From NCBI GenBank assembly GCA_035448545.1, contig DAOTJE010000009.1, positions 87,837-151,836 of the forward strand: a stretch of 64,000 bases of DNA, read 5' to 3'. The translations under genes and the position numbers were made by a program. Shown piece by piece: positions 1 through 8,669 of this stretch. The number at the start of each line of letters is the position of its first letter. The first letter of the stretch is position 1. This stretch comes from Anaerobaca sp035448545 (lineage in GTDB: Bacteria; Planctomycetota; Phycisphaerae; Sedimentisphaerales; Anaerobacaceae). Below the pieces are notes generated by a model, which saw nothing but the letters and a program-made list of their open reading frames with translations, had not been told where the DNA came from and searched no databases.

Positions 1-445
1 AGCGATTCGGTTTCCGCGCTCGATGCTCGGACGCGACTCGCTGGATTTTTCCTTCAGCGGGCTCAAGACCGCCGTGCTGTACCACTGCCGGGGCCAGGAC
101 ATGAAGGGCGCCGACGGCGTGGACCGGATGAGCCAGCAGCAGATCGCCGACCTCGCCGCCTCATTCCAGGCGGCGGTCATCGACGTGCTGGTTCGCAAGA
201 CCCGACGCGCCGCCGACCGCATCGGTGCCAGGACGGTCCTGCTGGGCGGGGGCGTCGCCGCCAATGGCGCGCTGCGCGAAGCGATGGAGAGGATGTGCCT
301 TCGCCACAAACCCCCACGACGACTGCTGGTGGCTCCCAAAGCCTATTGCACGGACAACGCGGTCATGGTAGCTTCGCTGGCGTATCACAAATACAAAGCC
401 GGCCTGTTCGCGGACCTGACGCTGGAACCGAACGCGACCGGCTGA
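1..445 (+). CDS. tsaD: tRNA N6-threonylcarbamoyladenosine transferase TsaD, C-terminal part
   Basis: Partial gene cut by the left window edge; the reading frame is open from base 2. TsaD transfers the threonylcarbamoyl group from TC-AMP to A37 of ANN-decoding tRNAs, working with TsaB and TsaE in the cytoplasm. The visible residues carry family hallmarks: the DSLDFSFSGLKTAV segment, then GGGVAANGALR, then CTDNAVMVA near the end, all part of the ASKHA nucleotide-binding fold. The final ~145 residues match the usual C-terminal portion, so nothing suggests truncation other than the window boundary. It is followed by a palindromic intergenic repeat and then larB on the same strand. Confidence 0.95.
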   Translation, partial: AIRFPRSMLGRDSLDFSFSGLKTAVLYHCRGQDMKGADGVDRMSQQQIADLAASFQAAVIDVLVRKTRRAADRIGARTVLLGGGVAANGALREAMERMCLRHKPPRRLLVAPKAYCTDNAVMVASLAYHKYKAGLFADLTLEPNATG

Positions 446-456
446 AAAAGAAACAC

Positions 457-604
457 GAAATTCGAAATCCAAAATCCGAAACAGGCGCGAATGACAGAAA
501 CCCCAAATTCCAAACGAGTCATCCGGCAGGCCACAGCGTTTCGGTCACCGGGATTTGGTGCTTGGGACCTGTTTCGGATTTCGATATCCGGATTTCGAAT
601 TTCT
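457..604. repeat. Palindromic intergenic repeat (AATTCGAAATCC family)
   Basis: The left arm 457-484 (GAAATTCGAAATCC, then AAAATCCGAAACAGG) is the reverse complement of 569-603, apart from an 8-base insertion in the right arm. The inner flanks also resemble each other in inverted orientation (CCCAAATTCCA against GGGATTTGG). The right end lies just before the ribosome binding site of larB. From memory, similar A/T-rich palindromes occur between genes of many Phycisphaerae-type genomes; here only one copy is visible. It could be a MITE-like element or an RNA hairpin. Confidence 0.7.
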
Positions 605-620
605 TGAAAGGAATCAAGCC

Positions 621-1388
621 ATTCAGCCGGAACTCTTGAGACAACTGTTGGAGCAGGTCAGGGACGGCCGGGTCGGCGTCGATGACGCCATAGAGCGGCT
701 GCGGCACCTGCCTTTCGAGGACCTCGGTTTCGCCTGCGTCGATCACCATCGGCAAATCCGCCAGGGGTTTCCCGAGGTCATTTTCTGTTCGGGTAAGACA
801 ATCGAGCAGATTCTCGCGATCTTCGAATCGCTGGCGGCCCGAGGCAACAACGTGCTGGCGACCCGCGCGGCCGCCGAAACATTCGAGGCACTGGTTGCGA
901 CGGGCAAATTCCCCAGGGTGCGTTACGAGGCGCTGGCCCGCGCGATCGTGCTGGAGCAGAAGCCGCCGGCGGCCTCGAAGAGCGTCCTGCCAATCCTCAC
1001 GGCGGGAACCGCCGACCTGCCGGTGGCGATGGAGGCCAAAGTCACCGCCGAGATCATGGGCCAGCGCACGGAGCTGATCTGCGACGTGGGCGTCGCGGGC
1101 CTGCACCGTCTGCTCGGACACCTGCCCAAGCTGAACGAGGCCAATGTGCTGATCGTGGTAGCCGGCATGGAGGGCGCGCTGGCGAGCGTCGTGGGCGGGC
1201 TGGTGAGCTGCCCGGTGATCGCGGTGCCGACCAGCGTCGGTTACGGCGCGAGCTTCGGCGGGCTGTCGGCGTTGCTGACGATGCTCAATAGCTGCGCCTC
1301 CGGCGTGACGACCGTGAATATCGACAACGGGTTCTCGGCGGCGGTGACCGCGACGCTGATCAACCGGAAGATCGACGGAGTCGCATAG
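621..1388 (+). CDS. larB: Nickel-pincer cofactor biosynthesis protein LarB (PurE-like)
   Basis: LarB carboxylates and hydrolyses nicotinic acid adenine dinucleotide in the first step of nickel-pincer nucleotide synthesis. The protein shows the family signature LPFEDLGFA-VDHHR followed by GFPEVIFCSGKT, and a C-terminal PurE-like half with VAGMEGALASVVGGL, PTSVGYG and NSCASGV. No ATG gives a sensible N-terminus: the only upstream ATG in frame lies inside the palindromic repeat. An ATT codon at 621 sits 8 bases after AAAGGA (607-612) and gives the usual N-terminal length; a TTG at 636 is the alternative. larC and larE are not in this window. The gene is 3 bases from nnrD, suggesting co-transcription. 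Confidence 0.9.
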   Translation: MQPELLRQLLEQVRDGRVGVDDAIERLRHLPFEDLGFACVDHHRQIRQGFPEVIFCSGKTIEQILAIFESLAARGNNVLATRAAAETFEALVATGKFPRVRYEALARAIVLEQKPPAASKSVLPILTAGTADLPVAMEAKVTAEIMGQRTELICDVGVAGLHRLLGHLPKLNEANVLIVVAGMEGALASVVGGLVSCPVIAVPTSVGYGASFGGLSALLTMLNSCASGVTTVNIDNGFSAAVTATLINRKIDGVA

Positions 1389-1391
1389 TCT

Positions 1392-2258
1392 ATGGAAATC
1401 GTGCGAGAGGCGCCGAGGCTCAAGCCCCGACCTGTCGACGGGCACAAAGGGACATTCGGCAAGGTCTGCATCGTCGCCGGCAGCGTTGGGATGACCGGTG
1501 CCGCGGCGCTGGCCGGGCGGGCGGCGCTGCGGTCCGGCGCGGGACTGGTCCGCGTGGCCACGGCGCGAAGCGCCCTCGCGACCGTCGCCGCCCTCGAGCC
1601 CTGCTACACCACCATCGCCCTGGCCGAGGACGCCGCCGGACGCATCGGCGCCAAGGCGATCGGCGCACTTCTCCAGGCGGCCGCCGAAAACGACGTGACC
1701 GCCATCGGTCCGGGTCTGGGCCAAAGCGCCGGCCTGCGTTCGGTGATCGAGACGCTCATCCGGCAGGAGGACCTGCGGCTTCTGATCGACGGGGACGGCC
1801 TGAACAACCTGAGCCGGCTGCCCGACTGGCCCAGCAGACGCAAGGCCCAACTGGTCCTGACGCCACATCCGGGAGAGATGGCCCGGCTGTGGTCGGGTCT
1901 GTTTCGCGACGAGCTTCCATCCGACCGCCAGGAGGCGGCGAACCGTATGGCTCAAGCGACCGGCAGCGTCGTCGCCCTCAAAGGCGCCGGCACCGTCGTG
2001 GCCGATGGGCGGCGTCTCTACATCAACAAGACCGGCAACCCCGGCATGGCCACCGCCGGCTCGGGCGATGTGCTGACCGGCGTCATCACGGCCTTGATGG
2101 GTCAGGGACTCGACGATTTCGAGGCCACGGTGCTGGGCGTCCACGTCCACGGCGCCGCCGGAGACATCGCGGCGGCCACCTGCGGCCAGATCAGCCTGAT
2201 GGCGACCGACATCCTCGATGCCCTGCCAAAGGCCTTTGCGGCGGTCGCTCTGTCTTAA
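1392..2258 (+). CDS. nnrD: ADP-dependent (S)-NAD(P)H-hydrate dehydratase
   Basis: A ribokinase-fold repair enzyme that dehydrates damaged NADHX/NADPHX back to NAD(P)H. The N-terminal GTFGKVCIVAGSVGMTGAA and RSGAGLVRVAT segments, the central LTPHPGEMARL and the C-terminal NKTGNPGMATAGSGDVLTG (anion hole and catalytic Asp region) are all diagnostic. At 288 residues it is the stand-alone dehydratase length, without the fused NnrE epimerase domain that many bacteria have. It begins 3 bases after larB stops. The start ATG has no strong ribosome binding site, consistent with translational coupling to larB. Confidence 0.95.
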   Translation: MEIVREAPRLKPRPVDGHKGTFGKVCIVAGSVGMTGAAALAGRAALRSGAGLVRVATARSALATVAALEPCYTTIALAEDAAGRIGAKAIGALLQAAAENDVTAIGPGLGQSAGLRSVIETLIRQEDLRLLIDGDGLNNLSRLPDWPSRRKAQLVLTPHPGEMARLWSGLFRDELPSDRQEAANRMAQATGSVVALKGAGTVVADGRRLYINKTGNPGMATAGSGDVLTGVITALMGQGLDDFEATVLGVHVHGAAGDIAAATCGQISLMATDILDALPKAFAAVALS

Positions 2259-2335
2259 TGCCCTCCCCCGCGAGACACCGCCGCGATCCGCCGATTCTCA
2301 CGCGAAAAACACCTCTTCGAGAAGCGAGGAATCTG

Positions 2336-2363
2336 TTGCGGCCCCCTCGATACCGGCTATAAT
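2336..2363 (+). promoter_or_regulatory. Sigma-70-type promoter for the symporter gene
   Basis: TTGCGG (2336-2341) lies 16 bases before a perfect TATAAT (2358-2363). Transcription would start near 2370, about 48 bases before the symporter ATG. The ribosome binding site AAGGAAAGG follows at 2402-2410. Confidence 0.6.
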
Positions 2364-2417
2364 GCGACGCCATGTGTCGAACCAGGTTGGGACCGCCACG
2401 CAAGGAAAGGACACTTT

Positions 2418-4376
2418 ATGCCGTCGGTAAGCGTGCTTGACATCGTTGTATTCGTCGTCTTTGTGGTCTCCGTCGTGACCATCGGCCTGCTGAAGAGCCG
2501 CAAGGAGAAGACCGGCGAAGACTACTTCCTTGCCGGCCGCGGGCTGTCCTGGTGGCTGATCGGCTTCTCGCTGATCGCCGCCAACATCTCGACCGAGCAG
2601 TTCGTAGGCATGAGCGGCCAGGCCGCCGACTGGCTGGGTATGGCCATCGCCAGTTACGAATGGATGGCCGCTATCACGCTGGTCGTCGTCGCGTTCCTGT
2701 TCCTGCCGGCGTTCCTCAAGAGCGGCATTTACACCATCCCCGAGTTCCTCGAATACCGCTACAACACGTTCGCGCGGACGATCATGGCGATCAGCACGAT
2801 GATCATTCTCGTCGGCGTGCCGACCGCCTCGGTGATCTACTCGGGCGCCAAGGTGATCTGCGTGTACTTCCAGGGCCAGAGTCTGTTCGGGCTGGACCTG
2901 GGCAACATCGTGGTCGGCTGCTGGATCATCGGTCTGGCGGCGGCGATCTACGTCTTCGCCGGCGGATTGAAGGCCTGTGCGTGGGCCGATCTGATCCAGG
3001 GCTCGGCGCTGATCGTGGGAGGCGCCTTCGTGATGTACTTCGCGATGCGTGCCCTCGGCCAAGCCGACCCGGCGGCGCTGGCGGCGACGGCGGCGGACCC
3101 CGGCGTCACCGCCGACCAGCTCGCCAACACCGGCGCGTGGGGACGCTTTTTTGCGATCAACACGGCTCCTCTGCCGGCCGGCAAACTCCACATGGTCCGC
3201 CAGATCACCGACTCGACGATTCCCTGGACGGCGCTCGTCGTCGGTCTGTGGATTCCCAACTTCTTCTACTGGGGTCTGAATCAGTACATCACACAGCGCA
3301 CGCTCGGCTCCAAATCGTTGGCACAGGGGCAGCGGGGCATCGTGTTCGCCGCATTCCTCAAACTGCTCATCCCGTTCGTCGTGGTCATTCCCGGCATCCT
3401 GGCCTTCAACCTGTTCCACCAGGACCTCCAAGCGGAAGCGGGTCGTAAGAACAGTGCCCCCCTGGCAGCCTTTGAACGCAAAGAGCAGATCGTCTTCGAG
3501 TTCACACCTGCCTTCGCAAAGCTCAACGGCGCCACTGCCGTCGCCATGGTGGCCCACAATGCGGCGCTGGTTCAGGCGGCGCCCGTGGCCGCCGCGACGC
3601 TCTCGCCGGAGGAACTGGTCGCCAGAAATGCTGAATTCATCGCCACCGCCAAGTCCAAAGGCATCAAGATATCGCAGAAGCTCGTCGGTCACGATTTCGA
3701 CGCCGCCTTCCCGACGCTCATCCGCAACCTCGTCTCCAGGCATCGCGGCATTCTCGGCTTCGTCCTGGCCGCCCTGTTCGGCGCGGTGGTCAGCTCAATC
3801 GCAGCCATGCTCAATGCCGCTTCGACCATCTTCACAATGGACATCTTCCGCAAGGTCAAGAAGGACGCCTCCCAGTTCGCCCTGATCACGTGCGGGCGCG
3901 TGTGTATCGTGGTCTTCGTACTGATCGGCATCTTCATCGCCCCGAAGCTGGACAGCCCGGCGTTCGGCGGCATCTTCACCTTCATCCAGGAGTTCCAGGG
4001 CTTCATCTCGCCGGGCATTCTGGCAATCTTCCTGTTCGGATTGCTCGTGCATCGCGCTCCGCGCCACGCGGGCACGGTCGGACTGGTGCTCAACCCGATC
4101 CTGTACGGGACGCTGAAGTGGGCCGACCGGATTCCCGGGTTCGGCCAGACCGAATTGGCGGCCAAGCTCGCCCAGATCGCGTTCCTGAACCGCATGGCCA
4201 TCTGCTTCGGCATCATCCTGGCGGTGCTGGTGGTGATGACGGTCATCAAGCCGTTGCCCGAGCCGGTCGTGCTGCCGACGAACCCGAAGATGGACATGAC
4301 CAGCTCGCGCGGCGCCAAGCTTGCCGGCGCGGGGGTCGTCGTCCTGACGCTGGCTCTCTACGCGATCTTCTGGTAG
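2418..4376 (+). CDS. Sodium:solute symporter (SSS/SLC5 family)
   Basis: A polytopic inner-membrane protein of 652 residues predicted to couple Na+ influx to uptake of a sugar or similar solute. The N-terminus begins with a hydrophobic helix, followed by GEDYFLAGRGLSWWLIGFSL and SLIAANISTEQFVGMSG, which are signatures of the SGLT-like branch of the family. IPEFLEYRYN and GGLKACAWADLIQG follow, then about a dozen further hydrophobic segments. Residues ~330-430 form a soluble insertion between helices, rich in Ala and charged residues. The ribosome binding site AAGGAAAGG is 7 bases from ATG. The gene has its own promoter and an intrinsic terminator, so it is probably monocistronic. The substrate cannot be told from sequence. 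Confidence 0.9.
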   Translation: MPSVSVLDIVVFVVFVVSVVTIGLLKSRKEKTGEDYFLAGRGLSWWLIGFSLIAANISTEQFVGMSGQAADWLGMAIASYEWMAAITLVVVAFLFLPAFLKSGIYTIPEFLEYRYNTFARTIMAISTMIILVGVPTASVIYSGAKVICVYFQGQSLFGLDLGNIVVGCWIIGLAAAIYVFAGGLKACAWADLIQGSALIVGGAFVMYFAMRALGQADPAALAATAADPGVTADQLANTGAWGRFFAINTAPLPAGKLHMVRQITDSTIPWTALVVGLWIPNFFYWGLNQYITQRTLGSKSLAQGQRGIVFAAFLKLLIPFVVVIPGILAFNLFHQDLQAEAGRKNSAPLAAFERKEQIVFEFTPAFAKLNGATAVAMVAHNAALVQAAPVAAATLSPEELVARNAEFIATAKSKGIKISQKLVGHDFDAAFPTLIRNLVSRHRGILGFVLAALFGAVVSSIAAMLNAASTIFTMDIFRKVKKDASQFALITCGRVCIVVFVLIGIFIAPKLDSPAFGGIFTFIQEFQGFISPGILAIFLFGLLVHRAPRHAGTVGLVLNPILYGTLKWADRIPGFGQTELAAKLAQIAFLNRMAICFGIILAVLVVMTVIKPLPEPVVLPTNPKMDMTSSRGAKLAGAGVVVLTLALYAIFW

Positions 4377-4424
4377 TTGGCAGCACACGCGGTTGCCGCC
4401 GCGTCAGTCCAAGCAGAATACAAC

Positions 4425-4460
4425 AGCGGCCCTTCAAACTCACCTGACGGGCCGCTTTTC
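4425..4460 (+). terminator. Rho-independent terminator after the symporter gene
   Basis: An 8-base stem, AGCGGCCC (4425-4432) with GGGCCGCT (4449-4456), is followed by a short T run (TTTTCTTT). It lies about 50 bases after the symporter stop codon. Confidence 0.8.
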
Positions 4461-4675
4461 TTTGCGCTTCCCTACGACTGCAACCACCTTGCGTGCGACG
4501 ATATACATCGGCGGTGGGCTCCGCCCGGCCGCAGAATTGATGGGGATCGCGGGAACGACACGTGGCACCGCATTCTGGCGGCAGAAAGACGCAATATGGT
4601 GGTTTTTGCATGACTTTTCTGCTAACATAGGAGAAGGTGGTCCTATAATACGGATGGAACAGGTGGCATCTGCAT

Positions 4676-4732
4676 CGGAGGTGGGCGGCTCGACGCAGGG
4701 AGAGGTGTATGTGCGCAGCCAGACTACCTCCG
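4676..4732 (+). promoter_or_regulatory. Candidate structured 5' leader of the large secreted protein gene
   Basis: Within the 486-base gene-free stretch 4377-4862 there is a nested fold. CGGAGGT (4676-4682) pairs with ACCTCCG (4726-4732), GGCT (4687-4690) with AGCC (4717-4720), and CGCA (4694-4697) with TGCG (4712-4715). It matches no riboswitch consensus I know. A TATAAT at 4644-4649 upstream could be a -10 box, though no good -35 accompanies it. The rest of the stretch holds the symporter terminator and no convincing ORF. Confidence 0.35.
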
Positions 4733-4862
4733 GAAGAGAGAGATAGCGTGACCAACTGCACGACACGACATTCCGATAAGAGATGACTTGTGCCGATCAA
4801 AGACATGGCTCGGCGCGTGGCCGAGACAGAGCCGTGCGGATTCAGTTTGAAGGAGGATGTTC

Positions 4863-7800
4863 ATGTTCACCAGACCATTCCGTGTGTGCATTGTCGTTCT
4901 GGCGCTGGCGGGCGGTGTGGCCACGCAGGGCGCCGTGCTCATCGATGATTTCGAGCAGGCCCACGACTTCGTCGCTGACGGTGTCGCGGGGACGGTGTGG
5001 GACGGATTCATCGGCCTCGGCAACGGCGAGACGGTCGAGGCGCTCAACGCCTCCCTGGACCGAGCCGGCCAGTTGTACATGGCGTCAGCCAACGCGTTCT
5101 GGCACGAGCCGTGGACGCCGCTGGGTCCGTTCCTCTACAAGATCGTCGAGGGCGACTTCGTCGCGACGGTGAAGGTGACTGACTACCAGGGCACCGCTGC
5201 CGCACCGCTGTACCACAACAATTGCGGGCTGCTGGCCCGGGCGTTGCTTGACGACGCCGGTCCCGGCGAGGACTGGGTGGCCATCGACTACTTCCCGATC
5301 TGGAGCTGCGGCAACTTCGTGCGCACTGCCAATGACAACGTGCGGACGGAGAACGGACACAACGGAAAACAGTTCAACCTCGATCCGTATCTCCAGATCG
5401 AGCGGGTCGGCAACACCTTCCATTTCCGGACCAGCGCCGACGGGGTTTCCTGGACGGAGATGGGCGTCTCGCCGATCGTGCGGGATGACCTCGCGGACAT
5501 ACCTTTGCAGGTCGGGCTCTATCAGGCCACGTATTCGGCCGACTCCGGCTATGTCGCCTTCGACGATTTCTCTGTGGACGGACCTCTGGTGGTGCCGGGC
5601 ATGAAGGCGTACAATCCGACCCCGGCCGATAAGGCCACCGACGTGCCGCGCGACACCGGCCTGAGCTGGACGGCGCCCGAGGGCTTGGTGGCATACGATG
5701 TGTACTTCGGGACGTCTGCGGACGACGTCGGCGCCGCGAGCCGGGCCAATCCGATGGGCGTGCTGGTCAGCCAGGGACAAAGCGACATGACGTATGCTCC
5801 GGCCGATTCCCTGGAATACGGACAGATTTACTGCTGGCGGGTCGACGCCATCGAGGCCGACGGCGTCACCATGCACGCCGGCGATGTCTGGAGCTTCACC
5901 GCCGAACCCTATGTCTATGCGATCGAGAACATCGTGGCGACCAGCAATGCGGCCTCGGAGGAAGCGACCGGACCGGCCAACACCGTCAACGGCTCGGGCC
6001 TCAACGCCAGCGACCAGCACTCGACCGAGCCGACGGACATGTGGCTGGGCATCCCGGGCGAAGACCCCGTCTGGATTCAGTTCGAGTTCGACAAGAGTTA
6101 CAAACTCTATGAAATGTGGGTCTGGAACTACAACGTAATGTTCGAGAAAATGCTCGGACTGGGCCTCAAGGACGTCACGGTCGAGTATTCGGCCAACGGC
6201 ATGGATTGGACCGCTCTGGGCGACGTCCAGCTCGCGCAGGCGACGGCCCGGTCCACGTATACGCACAACAGCACTATCAACCTGGACGGCTTGGTCGCCC
6301 GGTTCGTCCGGCTGACGGTCCGGAGCGGCTACGGCACGATGGGCCAGTACGGACTGAGCGAGGTCCGCTTCTTCTACAAGCCCGTCAAGGCCCGGGACCC
6401 GCAGCCGGCCAATAACAAGACCGGCGTCAGCCCCCAGACGGCGCTGCGCTGGCGGGCCGGCCGCGAGGCGGCGACGCAGGAGGTCTACTTCGACACGAGC
6501 AAGGTTGCCGTCATGACCGGCACGGCTCCCACGGCCACCGTTACCCAGAGCCGCTACGAGCCCGGCGAGCTGAACCTGGGCACGACGTACTACTGGAAGA
6601 TCGACGAGGTCAACGACGCCGCCAGCCCGAGCCGGTGGGATGGCGACCTGTGGAACTTCTCCACGCTGGAGTTCCTCGTCGTGGACGATTTCGAGAGCTA
6701 CACCGACAACATCGACGCCCGCGAAGCGATCTTTGATACCTGGCTCGACGGCTGGGTCAACCAGACCGGTTCGACGGTCGGCTATCTCACCGCTCCGTTC
6801 GCCGAGAAAACGATCGTGCACACAGGCCGCCAGTCGATGCCGCTGGCCTACGACAATACCTCGCCGCCGTGGCAGTCGGAGGCCGAACGCACCTGGGACA
6901 GCCCGCAGGATTGGACACGGAACGGTGCCGACACGTTGCGGCTGTTCTTCCGCGGCTACTCTCTGGGCTTCGTCGAGACCGGCGCCGGCAGCATCACCAT
7001 GAGCGGCATCGGCACCGACATCTGGAACACGCAGGACGAGTTCCGATTCGTGTACAAGCCCCTCACGGGAGACGGCTCCGTCATCGCCCGTGTCGACAGC
7101 ATCGAGAACACCGACGTCTGGGCCAAAGCCGGTGTGATGATCCGCGAGAGCCTCGACAGCACCTCGAAGTACGCGATGGTCATGGTGACCGCCGCCAGCG
7201 GCGTCTCGTTCCAGCAGCGCATCTCGCCGGGCGGCGCCAGCACGTCGGTGACGCAGGCCACCCTCGAAGCGCCCTACTGGGTGAAGCTGACGCGCGCGGG
7301 CAACACGTTCACCGCGCAACGGTCTGCCGACGGCGTCACGTGGGTCGCCATCACGGCCGACACGGCGGCCTCGTCGGCCACAATCTCGATGATCGGCGAT
7401 GTCTATGTCGGCCTGGCGGTGACCAGCCACAATGCGGCCGCCGCCGCGACGGCCCAGTTCTCAAACGTGGCGATCACCGGCTCGGTAAGCGGGCCGTGGC
7501 AGAGCGCCGAGATCGGCGTCGCGCAGCCCAGCAACACGCCGGACAAGCTGTACGTCGCCGTCAGCGACAGCAGCGGACGCACCGGCGTGGCCATCCACCC
7601 CGATCCGGCGGCCACCCTGATTGACACTTGGCAGCAGTGGCAAATCCCGCTGAGCGAGTTCAGCGCCGCCGGCGTGGCCCTCAGTCGCGTCAAGACGCTG
7701 GTCATCGGCGTCGGCGACCCGGACGGCCAGGCCGCGGGCGGACAGGGCATGGTCTTCATCGACGACATCGGCGTGGGCCATCCGCTTGCCGCCGAACCGA

Positions 7801-8462
7801 TGTCCACCGCGATCGAGACGTTCGATGTCTCGCGCGACTTCCTGACCGAAGGCACAGAAGGGACCTTCTGGGACGGCTTCCTCGGTCTGGGCGACAACGA
7901 AACCGTCGATGCGTTGAACGTGTCGATCGATCGCGCGGGGCAGTTGTTCATCCAGTCGACCGGTGCTTTCTTCCACGAGCCGTGGTCGCCCATCGGACCG
8001 TTCCTGTACAAGATGGTCGAGGGCAATTTCATCGCGACGGTGAAGGTCACGGATTACGCCGGGACCGCCGAAGCGCCGGTCTATCACAACACCTGCGGCC
8101 TGATGGCCAGGGCCCGGCCCGACGACGCCGGACCGGGCGAGGACTGGGTCTCGCTGGACTATTTCCCCATCTGGAGTTGCGGCAACTTCGTCCGCAGTGC
8201 CAACGACAACGTCCGCACGGAGAACGGGCACAACGGCAAGGCCTTTGCGGCTGACCGATACCTCCAGATCGAGCGTATCGGCAATGTGTTCCACTTCCGG
8301 ACCAGTCCGGACGGCGTCTCGTGGAAGCCGATGGCCGTTTCGCCGCTGACGCGGGACGATCTCGACGGTGTGGCGCTGCAAGTGGGCCTGTTCCAGGCAA
8401 CGTATTCGAGCGATCCGGGCTACGCGGCGTTCGACGACTTCATTCTCGAGACGCCCAAATAG
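4863..8462 (+). CDS. Large secreted multidomain protein (DUF1349-like, Fn3-like and discoidin domains)
   Basis: A 1199-residue exported protein, probably carbohydrate- or surface-binding. AAGGAGG at 4850-4856 is 6 bases from ATG 4863, which favours this start over the ATG at 4857. A signal peptide covers residues ~1-24. Domains in order: a beta-sandwich DUF1349/LamG-like domain (~26-241) beginning IDDFE; an Fn3-like domain (~248-352) with the YDVYFGTS pattern; a discoidin/F5-8C-like domain (~353-508); a second Fn3-like domain (~510-600); a DDFESY-type domain (~602-700) interrupted by another DUF1349-like module (~700-872); its remainder to ~976; and a C-terminal copy of the first domain (~980-1198). 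No catalytic motif was recognised. It is flanked by a structured leader and a terminator, so it stands alone. Confidence 0.85.
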   Translation: MFTRPFRVCIVVLALAGGVATQGAVLIDDFEQAHDFVADGVAGTVWDGFIGLGNGETVEALNASLDRAGQLYMASANAFWHEPWTPLGPFLYKIVEGDFVATVKVTDYQGTAAAPLYHNNCGLLARALLDDAGPGEDWVAIDYFPIWSCGNFVRTANDNVRTENGHNGKQFNLDPYLQIERVGNTFHFRTSADGVSWTEMGVSPIVRDDLADIPLQVGLYQATYSADSGYVAFDDFSVDGPLVVPGMKAYNPTPADKATDVPRDTGLSWTAPEGLVAYDVYFGTSADDVGAASRANPMGVLVSQGQSDMTYAPADSLEYGQIYCWRVDAIEADGVTMHAGDVWSFTAEPYVYAIENIVATSNAASEEATGPANTVNGSGLNASDQHSTEPTDMWLGIPGEDPVWIQFEFDKSYKLYEMWVWNYNVMFEKMLGLGLKDVTVEYSANGMDWTALGDVQLAQATARSTYTHNSTINLDGLVARFVRLTVRSGYGTMGQYGLSEVRFFYKPVKARDPQPANNKTGVSPQTALRWRAGREAATQEVYFDTSKVAVMTGTAPTATVTQSRYEPGELNLGTTYYWKIDEVNDAASPSRWDGDLWNFSTLEFLVVDDFESYTDNIDAREAIFDTWLDGWVNQTGSTVGYLTAPFAEKTIVHTGRQSMPLAYDNTSPPWQSEAERTWDSPQDWTRNGADTLRLFFRGYSLGFVETGAGSITMSGIGTDIWNTQDEFRFVYKPLTGDGSVIARVDSIENTDVWAKAGVMIRESLDSTSKYAMVMVTAASGVSFQQRISPGGASTSVTQATLEAPYWVKLTRAGNTFTAQRSADGVTWVAITADTAASSATISMIGDVYVGLAVTSHNAAAAATAQFSNVAITGSVSGPWQSAEIGVAQPSNTPDKLYVAVSDSSGRTGVAIHPDPAATLIDTWQQWQIPLSEFSAAGVALSRVKTLVIGVGDPDGQAAGGQGMVFIDDIGVGHPLAAEPMSTAIETFDVSRDFLTEGTEGTFWDGFLGLGDNETVDALNVSIDRAGQLFIQSTGAFFHEPWSPIGPFLYKMVEGNFIATVKVTDYAGTAEAPVYHNTCGLMARARPDDAGPGEDWVSLDYFPIWSCGNFVRSANDNVRTENGHNGKAFAADRYLQIERIGNVFHFRTSPDGVSWKPMAVSPLTRDDLDGVALQVGLFQATYSSDPGYAAFDDFILETPK
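4938..5585 (+). repeat. Intragenic duplicated domain, copy 1
   Basis: Encodes the N-terminal ~215-residue domain. Shared landmarks with copy 2 include FWHEPW/FFHEPW, GPFLYK, DDAGPGEDWV, DYFPIWSCGNFVR, NDNVRTENGHNGK and GLYQATYS/GLFQATYS. Most residues are the same by eye and similarity extends over the whole domain. Confidence 0.9.
7800..8459 (+). repeat. Intragenic duplicated domain, copy 2
   Basis: Encodes the C-terminal copy of the domain at 4938-5585 in the same orientation and reading frame, about 2.2 kb downstream. It ends the protein. Differences are mostly conservative, suggesting an older duplication under selection. Confidence 0.9.
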
Positions 8463-8519
8463 ACCGCCAGACCCGGCCGAGGGGTTCAGTCCCCTTGAGC
8501 CGGTTGTTCCATAGTCTCG

Positions 8520-8553
8520 GGGCCTGTGTCCATCCCGCACAGGCCCTCCTTTT
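8520..8553 (+). terminator. Rho-independent terminator after the large secreted protein gene
   Basis: The 9-base stem GGGCCTGTG (8520-8528) with CACAGGCCC (8538-8546) is followed by TCCTTTTTG. It lies 58 bases after the stop codon. Confidence 0.85.
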
Positions 8554-8669
8554 TGCGCCTGCGTACGCGTCACAGATAGCACCTTGATGTTTGGCCGACG
8601 TTGGGCTATATTCGCACCCGGTCGTCGTGCAAGCTGATAACCTTTCGTTTTTGGAGAACGCCAAGCGAG

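Noticed and set aside
4393..4746. Open frame of about 117 codons downstream of the symporter
   Set aside because: It spans the symporter terminator and the leader hairpin, lacks a ribosome binding site and shows no domain or coding bias.
5085..7430. Very long antisense open frame inside the giant secreted protein gene
   Set aside because: Typical of GC-rich DNA; the composition (Arg, Gly, Val, Asp) mirrors the sense strand and no domain is visible.
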